A stretch of 64,000 nucleotides of DNA, taken from CAVQBL01 sp963710715 (GTDB taxonomy: Bacteria > Pseudomonadota > Gammaproteobacteria > DSM-16500). The stretch spans positions 1 through 64,000 of the forward strand of contig CAVQBL010000002.1 of assembly GCA_963710715.1 (NCBI GenBank), given 5' to 3'. Made by a program: the position numbers and the translations under genes. Below are positions 16,169 through 23,334 of the stretch, piece after piece; positions within the stretch are counted from its first letter, which is position 1; every line of letters begins with the position of its first letter. Below the pieces are notes generated by a model. It ran no database searches. It was given only the letters and a program-made list of their open reading frames with translations, and was not told where the DNA came from.

Positions 16169-17362
16169 ATGGATACGGCAAGAGATAGAACGCTAGCAGA
16201 ACAGAAAAGTGAGACAGCAAAACCACAGAATATAGAACAACTCTCGCAAGATGTTCATGAGAATATTCTAAGCTTTCTAGACGACAAAAAAGTAGGTGCA
16301 AGAAAGTTTAAGCTGGCTCGTCAGTCTTACCGGGATAAATATGGAAAAACATGTACTCCAACGTTCTTTGGTAATTTAAATGTTTTATTCGTAGAACTTG
16401 CAGCAAAAATTGCCCATAATTTATTATGGCATCTTAATGTAGAAGAAACCCTCGAATTAGCGCGACAACACCCAAATAGTTTATTCACTGTTGTCAAAAT
16501 CAAAGACCCCTATGATCAGTGGGTCATGGGAACCCCCTTGCAAATAGTTGCAGCAGCACGTGATTTCAATACGAAAAAAAGGGGAGCAGACGAAAAAGAT
16601 TACGAGTTAGTTGAACGATTACGTACTTGTTTTCCAAAAGATTCCGATGAATACGACAAACAATTAAAAAAGTGGTTTGGATCAGGTTCTAAAGAAGCAA
16701 CGAAAAAAACAATGGGGCCGTACATTAGTGCTATAGAAACATTGTGTAAGGATATCATAGAAAGCAAAGAGATATTAGAAGATAGACCGTTTGAAGAATT
16801 ATTAAAATTACCCATTGTTGAAAAATTTAGAAAGGCGTTAGCTCCTGATGCCAAAAATGTGGTGACCTCCGGTTTTCTTTTTGATATACAAATTTTTCTG
16901 GATTTTTTTGCGATATGGAAAGACAATATTAATGACAAGGTGCAAGATAAAGCACGTCCTAATCTTGGCGGTCGGTATAGTCTCAAAAGTAATTTGTTCT
17001 TTGCGATCGCATATCCCACATTACAGGCACGCTCGCAACGATGTGACATCGGAATTTTTAAAAAGGGGGTTAGATATGTCACTAATACACGTCAACAATT
17101 TCCTCGTCGCCTCGATTTTTCTAATGGTACCCCTGCTGATTTAATTGATTTTGGGAATTCTTTCTTTTTTGATTATTATGGAACTAAACGACGTTCCGAT
17201 AGCTGGTGTCGGTACATTTTTCCGGAGCCAGATCAGCAGCAGACATACGAGCGCCTCTTCTTTGGGTTTGAAATATTGTGTTCCTCAAAAACATCAGCAG
17301 TGGAATTATGCACTACACCTGCACAGTCACAAACTGGTCCCAGCATTTGTGTGATGATGTAA
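16169..17362 (+). CDS. F-box-like / ankyrin-like effector candidate with C-terminal CaaX box
   Basis: 397 residues. An AGAGG motif 8-9 nt before the ATG is the likely ribosome binding site. Residues about 24-55 (LSQDVHENILSFLDDKK, then ARKFKLARQSY) fit an F-box-like helix set. Residues about 85-135 contain an ankyrin-like GTPLQIVAAARD segment of the type seen in Legionella F-box/ankyrin proteins. The C-terminal half is a helical/beta region I do not recognise. The last four residues are CVMM (C394), a good CaaX prenylation motif. F-box + ankyrin + CaaX is the architecture of Legionella AnkB, which uses host prenylation for membrane anchoring and host SCF ubiquitin ligase for activity. No signal peptide is seen. 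The gene starts inside the decayed Tn3 transposase and converges with the SidE-PDE-like gene at 17725. Confidence 0.65.
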   Translation: MDTARDRTLAEQKSETAKPQNIEQLSQDVHENILSFLDDKKVGARKFKLARQSYRDKYGKTCTPTFFGNLNVLFVELAAKIAHNLLWHLNVEETLELARQHPNSLFTVVKIKDPYDQWVMGTPLQIVAAARDFNTKKRGADEKDYELVERLRTCFPKDSDEYDKQLKKWFGSGSKEATKKTMGPYISAIETLCKDIIESKEILEDRPFEELLKLPIVEKFRKALAPDAKNVVTSGFLFDIQIFLDFFAIWKDNINDKVQDKARPNLGGRYSLKSNLFFAIAYPTLQARSQRCDIGIFKKGVRYVTNTRQQFPRRLDFSNGTPADLIDFGNSFFFDYYGTKRRSDSWCRYIFPEPDQQQTYERLFFGFEILCSSKTSAVELCTTPAQSQTGPSICVMM

Positions 17363-17590
17363 TCTTGGTGAGTAGATCGGCTGCAAGTGTGACGGGCCGA
17401 TAAATTCCAGCATTGCTTATGGATTACGAAAGATTTGTCCCCTTTTGACCAGGATGGGGGCCGAACCTCTGGTTGATTTCTCATCGGAGATATTTGATGA
17501 TAACTCTATGAAAATTAAGGTACTTCCACGATTGCCTGATTAGGCTAGCTTGTGTCTATGGCATCATTTGCGTCTTTCAGTTCAGTGTGA
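17363..17590. other. Intergenic, no gene
   Basis: Only a short open frame (ending LPRLPD before a TAG near 17542) that looks like debris. No promoter or hairpin is convincing. Confidence 0.3.
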
Positions 17591-17741
17591 TTGGTCTACG
17601 AAACTTTTGGACCGCTTATGCAGTTGGACCCAACCCTAAGTGGGTTACGTTTTTTTCGGGGTCTTCCTATAGACAACCATATTGATAAAATTTATTTACT
17701 TGATTCAGATCCAGACGTGATGCGTTACATAGGAAAGGGTT
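17591..17741 (+). pseudogene. GNAT acetyltransferase N-terminal fragment
   Basis: The encoded stretch IYLLDSDPDVMRYIGKG matches the opening of RimJ/RimL-type GNAT enzymes (ALDSDPEVMRY.G). The frame loses homology at about 17741, where the antiparallel 814-residue gene ends (17725), and stops at 17785. The acetyl-CoA-binding core is missing. The convergent gene has cut into or replaced this one. Confidence 0.55.
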
Positions 17742-20169
17742 TAAGATTACTTGCTTCAGCCGTTGCCGTTGTGGTGGGTTGTTGATTTGTATTTTGTCCT
17801 GAATCAGATTTGGGTCTATAATAAAAAGCGCCATTAGGTTTATATTTCTGTTGAGGATATGTTGTTTTGACTAACTTATTAGTGACTTGTGTAGTTGGCC
17901 CTGTAATTATATTAGGTAATTGAATCTCAGCAGTAGTTGTCTTTATTGGTTCTGTTTTAGCAGGTTGAATTGGGTATTCTAATCTATCGTAATATGCTTG
18001 ACGCAGTTTTTTAAGATCATCAAAAAGATAAACAGTTACATTTTGAAGATTATGTTTCTGTAAAAAATTATTAAGTATCTTTCGATGTTCTTCGGAGTTA
18101 GTTGCCATTGCTGTGATATCTTTCCCTAATTCTAAAGGCTTTTTCTCCTCATACTCCTGGTCTAGAAAATAAGATACAGTAATTGATTTTTCATTACCGC
18201 AAATTAGTATTAAAGGAAAAGGTGAATTTATAAATTCTTTTTGATCGTTTTCTGAAAAAACCATTTCACTTTTTTCTTTGTTATATATTTTTTCAAGTAA
18301 TTTAAATCTATCTTCTAAAAAAGCAATATAAGAGATAAACTCATTTTTCATGGAAAAAAAGAAAGATGGCTCGGTTTCTTGTTGTGCAAAGAGCTGTAAC
18401 AATAAATCAAATGTATAGCCCGGAGTATTTTTAACTATGTCTTTAAGACAACTTCGACCCGCTGTATAGTTATATTTTTCTTTGCTCTTGGGAGTTAAGG
18501 GTTTTAAAGTAAATATCTGTCGCGGAAGAGTAGCTGTTTTTGGTTTACCATTTATCCTTGATTTGATTACCCGTTCTTCTTCTGGAAATTGAAGTAGCTC
18601 CATGGCCTTTCGTAAATTTTCGTTTGTTGGTGGTGAGCAATTAGTGAATGCTAAATCCGACTTAAGTTCTTGAATTTTAGTTAACATTTTCTCAGTGGAC
18701 AGGAAAGTAAGTATAGCATCATAGATATCATTTTGGCCTTCTGGTGTTTGATCTTCTATGAATTCCCAGTTCGGACAGATGTATGTTTCTAACATGGCAA
18801 ATAGATAAAAAAGTTGCTTAACACTGTTTACGTCTTCTCTTAATTCCTCTAGCTTTATTTCAGGGGTTTCGCCTAATTGTTTTTTTCTAGCAAGAAAAAT
18901 AACAGCGGTAGTAATATCTGATAATAATAATTTTTTATCTGGATAATAAGATCCATTAGTATTTTTATGAGTAAAGCGCGTATAGTCGATCACTTTTTCA
19001 AGTGTATAGCGTCCACCTCCATAAAGACGCGCAAATCGTGTATTGCATCGGGTGCCTGCATTTTCAAGGCCTCCTTGAATAATTTCACCACTCAATGGCG
19101 CAAGTCCATATTCTTCTAGCATAACTATTGGGCCTATAATTTTAAATTGGGTTTTGGGTAAGAATGCTAAAATAGAAGAATTAGTGCCATGAATATAAAA
19201 ATTATTATTCGGTTTTATTTCTTTTTCTTCTTGAACAAGCTGAAGTGTATTATGTTCGGGTAAATGCTTCTTAAAATAACGTATTTGCAATATGCTTTGA
19301 ATGAGTTTTTGAAAAATTTTTGATGAATGCTCGTAATTTACCTTATGACTTAAACTATACTCTCCAGAATATTTTCTTTTTAACCTGGCCCCATTGGGTA
19401 ACTCAATGTCACATTCATAGAGCATATCTTGTTGTGAGTGAATGAGAAGATGTACATTTATCACGAGCTCTAAAATTTTATTTTCATGTTCTGTCTTATA
19501 TTCAGGAACATCTTTAAAAGCAAAAATAATTCGTATAGCTTCAAAAGTCTCAACGCAACGCATCACATCAAGACAATCAGCAAGATAAATTAATTTTCTT
19601 ATATATTGAAAAGAATTCGCTCTTTCTTTTGTTATGCCTATGCTAAGTAAATATTCTTTGAATTTTTCAGGGCTATCTTTATAAACACTAGCGTAAGCAA
19701 AAATACTTGCTATTTTTTCTGAAATTCCATGTTTTATCAAAAAGGCTTTGCAACACTCACCGCTTTCTTTTTCCCATCGATCTTGGTACTCATCTTGACG
19801 AACGGCATCATGAAAAAGAGCTGAAAAACGGAATAAAATAATAATTTGATTTTCCGTTAGTTGAGTTTCAAGTGAAATATCATTTATTGCTTTTTCAGTA
19901 AACCTGGGAAATAGTTCTCCAAATATATCATGTATAGCTTCAGTATAAATACACACACGTCCTGCGTGCATTGCCCCATGCGTTTCTCTTTCTATTATTC
20001 CATCATAAAGAGATTTTTTGAATTTGCTATCAAGATTGGAGGAAAAAGGCTGTAAGTAGTAATCTTCAAAAATTTTTTGTGCAAACTTATCGAAGTTACC
20101 ACTTTCCAAGGCCGAAAACAGATGATTACTAATTGAATATGTCGAACTTAGCACTGGGAACAACTCCAA
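17725..20169 (-). CDS. SidE phosphodiesterase-like domain protein, effector candidate
   Basis: 814 residues from a TTG start. Residues about 60-205 match the PDE fold of SidE-family and Dup proteins in spacing and motif: THGAMHAGRV (H64, H68), ALFHDAVRQDE (H120, D121, D126, E127), DRWEKESG, then LADCLD (D198, D201). In Legionella this domain cleaves ADP-ribosylated ubiquitin to attach it to serines, or reverses that modification (DupA/DupB). A second region opens with FYIHGTNSSILAFLPKT (about 324-340), whose HGT resembles ART-like or unknown effector domains. The C-terminal region (about 740-814) is Pro/Thr/Gln-rich. A strong promoter lies so close that the mRNA leader is only about 6 nt if TTG 20169 is used; a later start is possible. 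No signal peptide. Confidence 0.62.
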   Translation of the reverse strand: MELFPVLSSTYSISNHLFSALESGNFDKFAQKIFEDYYLQPFSSNLDSKFKKSLYDGIIERETHGAMHAGRVCIYTEAIHDIFGELFPRFTEKAINDISLETQLTENQIIILFRFSALFHDAVRQDEYQDRWEKESGECCKAFLIKHGISEKIASIFAYASVYKDSPEKFKEYLLSIGITKERANSFQYIRKLIYLADCLDVMRCVETFEAIRIIFAFKDVPEYKTEHENKILELVINVHLLIHSQQDMLYECDIELPNGARLKRKYSGEYSLSHKVNYEHSSKIFQKLIQSILQIRYFKKHLPEHNTLQLVQEEKEIKPNNNFYIHGTNSSILAFLPKTQFKIIGPIVMLEEYGLAPLSGEIIQGGLENAGTRCNTRFARLYGGGRYTLEKVIDYTRFTHKNTNGSYYPDKKLLLSDITTAVIFLARKKQLGETPEIKLEELREDVNSVKQLFYLFAMLETYICPNWEFIEDQTPEGQNDIYDAILTFLSTEKMLTKIQELKSDLAFTNCSPPTNENLRKAMELLQFPEEERVIKSRINGKPKTATLPRQIFTLKPLTPKSKEKYNYTAGRSCLKDIVKNTPGYTFDLLLQLFAQQETEPSFFFSMKNEFISYIAFLEDRFKLLEKIYNKEKSEMVFSENDQKEFINSPFPLILICGNEKSITVSYFLDQEYEEKKPLELGKDITAMATNSEEHRKILNNFLQKHNLQNVTVYLFDDLKKLRQAYYDRLEYPIQPAKTEPIKTTTAEIQLPNIITGPTTQVTNKLVKTTYPQQKYKPNGAFYYRPKSDSGQNTNQQPTTTATAEASNLKPFPM

Positions 20170-20181
20170 ATTTGATCCGAC

Positions 20182-20210
20182 ATTATATTATTTGAGTATT
20201 ATTTAGTCAA
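20182..20210 (-). promoter_or_regulatory. Strong sigma-70-type promoter for the SidE-PDE-like gene
   Basis: On the minus strand: TTGACT (20210-20205), a 17-bp spacer, then a perfect TATAAT (20187-20182). The predicted transcription start near 20175 is only a few bases before the TTG start at 20169, implying a near-leaderless message or a downstream start. Confidence 0.6.
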
Positions 20211-20480
20211 ATTAAACTTACTTAAATGTAGGATCATCTGACGTTAGCAAGATTTATGACTGCCTGCCAATGCTTATCAGATAGTCTTCGGTCGCTTTGG
20301 AAAATTTATTTGATAATTTGACTCGATACAAAAAATAAACTTTTTTAATAAATGCTCATTCCATAGGTTTTGTAGCTTCTTTTTGTAATGCCTTAGTATT
20401 ACAGCTCAGCGGTTACGAAAAAAAATTATTAAATATTTTTAGGTGTCAAAAGCGATGATTTTTGTTAATTGTAGACTTTT
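20211..20480. other. Intergenic, AT-rich, no gene seen
   Basis: Poly-A/T tracts and no coding frame of note. It separates two leftward genes. No hairpin with a T-tract is evident. Confidence 0.3.
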
Positions 20481-20894
20481 CTACTTTAGTGGATTGCATC
20501 TTTGAGCGCCACCAAAACCTGTTAAACCCTCCATGTGTGTCTTGCGGTACATAAAATTGACACTCTGATGTGTTCCCAAGTTAATAACATCAACATTGTA
20601 ACTATAATGAGTTAGGCTAGTATAGTTGATTTGGTAATACTGATTAGCTTTAGGATAAAATGAGATAATGGGAGAATCATCTGTGCGATGACTGAATATC
20701 TTGATACTGACTAGTTGGTTTGCAGGAATTTTTGCAAAGCTACTCTTTGGTGCAGGAGAGGATATATCATAAAAATTATCAGGAATTATTGATTCACCTG
20801 TGCATCGATAGGGATCGGCATAAATAAGATAAGGAGCAAAACGAGAATCGGCTCTTTTTAGGTAAGCTACTGCGCCTGAAGGTTCTTTTTGCAT
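20481..20894 (-). CDS. Lipoprotein-like hypothetical protein, 5' end apparently lost
   Basis: 137 residues from ATG 20894. The same frame continues upstream through PLTGCLSM, where LTGC is a good lipobox. It reaches a stop (near 20936) before any hydrophobic signal sequence or start codon. The mature part (AVAYLKRADSRFAPYLIYAD, later RKTHMEGLTGFGGAQRC) is soluble and unrecognised. The likely history is an outer-membrane or periplasmic lipoprotein whose signal peptide was cut off by a rearrangement at about 20930. Expression as drawn is uncertain. Confidence 0.4.
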   Translation of the reverse strand: MQKEPSGAVAYLKRADSRFAPYLIYADPYRCTGESIIPDNFYDISSPAPKSSFAKIPANQLVSIKIFSHRTDDSPIISFYPKANQYYQINYTSLTHYSYNVDVINLGTHQSVNFMYRKTHMEGLTGFGGAQRCNPLK

Positions 20895-21051
20895 GCTAAG
20901 ACAGCCGGTTAGTGGTACATTATTATTTTTTAGCGGTGGCTATTATTTATATAAGAAACGCCAAGCGAGAAATCATGAGCCACAACAACAACTCTTACTA
21001 GATGGTGTTGAGGCTGGAGCATTTAATCAGCAGATGTCTTCTCGTAGTTAG
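20893..21051 (+). pseudogene. Membrane-anchor tail fragment (antiparallel to the lipoprotein start)
   Basis: A 52-codon frame. The part GTLLFFSGGYYLYKKRQARN looks like a transmembrane stop-transfer segment and a basic tail, followed by EPQQQLLLDGVEAGAFNQQM. It resembles the tail of a surface protein like the one at 3-839, but the ectodomain is missing. Probably the 3' end of a deleted gene. Confidence 0.35.
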
Positions 21052-21142
21052 GTAATCCGCATTACCGGTTCAATGATATTGAACGCATAAGGTAATTGGG
21101 TAATAATAACTGATAAAATTTTGATTAATGGGATTACTCAGT

Positions 21143-22168
21143 ATGCGTATAGAACAAGAGGACTTGAAAGAAGCTACCAAAGCAGGATTAATCACTACTG
21201 ATCAAGCACAACAGTTATGGTTATTCTGGCAGAAGGAGCAAGAAAATGTTCCTCACTTTCGTTTTTCCCATGTGATGTATTACTTTGGGGGAATGCTTGC
21301 TATTTCTGCCATCACTCTATTTTTTACCAAAGCATGGGATCAACTACGTGGTGTTCAACTTTTTATATTATCTTCTTGTCTATTTTTATTAGGACTTTTA
21401 TTAACGCATAACTTTCTTAAGAAGAAATTACCAATTCCTGCCGGAATTATGTCAACATTCAGTTTAGCACTGGTGCCTTTAGCGGTATACAACATACAGA
21501 TTTGGTTTGGGTTGCTTCCTGATCAAAATTATCACTACTCTGATTTTAATTACTGGGTAAGTTGGTACTGGGTGCCGATGGAGCTTGTTACCTTAATGAT
21601 TGGAGTAATTATGCTTTACTTCTATCGTTTTCCTTTCTTACTTTTTCCAATCTCTATTACTCTCTGGTATATGAGTATGGATCTATTTTCTTTGTTCTTT
21701 CAGATAAATGATTATTCTTGGCGAGCATCATTTTCTGTTTACTTTGGGCTGATTGTAATTTTCTCAGCTATATACATGGATTTCAAACATAGTAATAATC
21801 GTCAAGACTATGCATATTGGTTATATATCTTTGGAGTAATGATATTTTGGGGAGGATTATCTTATCAAAGTTCAAATAGCGAGATGAGCAAGTTTTTCTA
21901 TTGCTTAATCAATATTGGAATGGTTTTAACAAGTGTCTTTCTCAATCGTCGTGTATTTGCCATTTTCGGTGCTTTTGGCATTTTGGGATATTTAGGACAT
22001 TTATCATTTTCTATATTCGCTAATAGTCTAGGATTTCCAATTGCTCTAGTGTTTCTTGGGATTATTATCATTTTTGCAGCTACATATTGGACTCGCATGG
22101 AGCACAAGCTAATTGAATACTTGCGTCCTTATATCCCGGAAAAAATTTTAAAAAGAATGCGGTTTTGA
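21143..22168 (+). CDS. DUF2157-like polytopic inner-membrane protein
   Basis: 341 residues from ATG 21143 (in-frame ATG 21128 is also possible; neither has a strong ribosome binding site). A short soluble N-terminus (IEQEDLKEATKAGLITTDQA followed by QQLW) of the DUF2157 type precedes about 9-10 hydrophobic segments, with Trp/Tyr-rich loops in the middle (about 125-150). DUF2157 proteins are of unknown function. It lies upstream of, and codirectional with, the GH18 gene. Confidence 0.65.
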   Translation: MRIEQEDLKEATKAGLITTDQAQQLWLFWQKEQENVPHFRFSHVMYYFGGMLAISAITLFFTKAWDQLRGVQLFILSSCLFLLGLLLTHNFLKKKLPIPAGIMSTFSLALVPLAVYNIQIWFGLLPDQNYHYSDFNYWVSWYWVPMELVTLMIGVIMLYFYRFPFLLFPISITLWYMSMDLFSLFFQINDYSWRASFSVYFGLIVIFSAIYMDFKHSNNRQDYAYWLYIFGVMIFWGGLSYQSSNSEMSKFFYCLINIGMVLTSVFLNRRVFAIFGAFGILGYLGHLSFSIFANSLGFPIALVFLGIIIIFAATYWTRMEHKLIEYLRPYIPEKILKRMRF

Positions 22169-22259
22169 ATTTTTTATTATTCGGAAATATTGTTTGTGTC
22201 TATTGTTACTTTAATGTTAATATTAATCTCTGAAACAAAAGCTCCACATCGGGATTAAT

Positions 22260-23330
22260 GTGAATGCTATAAAAAAAATTACAGTGGCAATTTTATTGTA
22301 TATTTGCTGTTATTCATTCTGTTTTGGCGCAGAAAAATTATTTTATGTCTTGCGAAATAATGCTCCTGATCGAATGACGGCAGCTCAAACTTCGTTATCA
22401 AGTCTTACCAATCATTTTAAATCAATTGACATTCTGGTTCCGCAAGCTTATAAGATTGATGAAAACGGTGTCGTATGGGGAGCTATCGATCCTGATGTAT
22501 TGGATTTTGCAAATAAGCATTCCATGAAAGTAATGCCGTTAATTACAAATACTGAATTTAACAAAGATGTCGTCCATAAGTTTTTATTAAATCCCAGCGC
22601 GCAAATAAGTGCCATACAATCCATTCTTGATGTTTGTAATAAACAACATTATTACGGTGTTCAATTTGATTTTGAAATGATTGCAATTGAAGACAGAGAT
22701 GCATTAACTAAATTTTATGAGGCAGCAGCAACAGCTTTACATAAGAAAGGATTTGTTGTTAGCTTTGCAATTGCTCCCCTAGTCTCTGCTCCACCGCTAG
22801 CATCCGATATTCTCAAAAAATTATATGTAAACTGGGAAGGCGCTTATGATTTAAAAAAACTCGGTGAAGCCGGCGACTTTGTTAGTATTATGGCCTACAA
22901 CCAGCATGGAGCGCCTACAACACCTGGGCCAACTGCAAGTATACAATGGATAGAAGAAGTAATTAAATATGCTTTACAATCCATTCCAGCTCAAAAAATT
23001 TCTCTTGGGGTACCTGATTATTCTACTTATTGGTTTACAGGGACAGATACCGGTAATGCTTCCGGAAAAACAACTGTTCAATCAGTTGGAATTAGTTATG
23101 AGAAAGCAATTTATTTAATTCATAAATATAAGGTGAATTTACAGTGGGATGACAAATCTAAAATAAATTTTTCAATTTATGAGCATGACTGGTTGAATGA
23201 ATATATCTTTTTGGAAGATAAAAAATCATTTGAGGCAAAGCTTGCATTAGCAAAAAAATATAATTTACGCGGAATATCAATATTTGATCTTGGGACAGAA
23301 GACCCAACAATTTGGGATGTTATTAAATAA
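22260..23330 (+). CDS. Secreted glycoside hydrolase family 18-like protein
   Basis: 356 residues from a GTG start. A signal peptide is visible (KKITVAILLYICCYSFCFGA). The body follows the GH18 TIM barrel of chitinase/YaaH-like proteins: DILVPQAYKID near the first strands, the catalytic strand YYGVQFDFEM (D137, E139; the first Asp of the usual DxxDxDxE is Q135), then FVSIMAYN and the final GISIFDLGTEDPTIW. GH18 enzymes cleave beta-1,4-GlcNAc polymers with the Glu as acid/base. Conservation of D137 and E139 supports activity, but the substrate is unknown. The 3' end abuts the convergent kinase-cyclase gene at 23335 with a 4-bp gap. Confidence 0.75.
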   Translation: MNAIKKITVAILLYICCYSFCFGAEKLFYVLRNNAPDRMTAAQTSLSSLTNHFKSIDILVPQAYKIDENGVVWGAIDPDVLDFANKHSMKVMPLITNTEFNKDVVHKFLLNPSAQISAIQSILDVCNKQHYYGVQFDFEMIAIEDRDALTKFYEAAATALHKKGFVVSFAIAPLVSAPPLASDILKKLYVNWEGAYDLKKLGEAGDFVSIMAYNQHGAPTTPGPTASIQWIEEVIKYALQSIPAQKISLGVPDYSTYWFTGTDTGNASGKTTVQSVGISYEKAIYLIHKYKVNLQWDDKSKINFSIYEHDWLNEYIFLEDKKSFEAKLALAKKYNLRGISIFDLGTEDPTIWDVIK

Positions 23331-23334
23331 TGAA

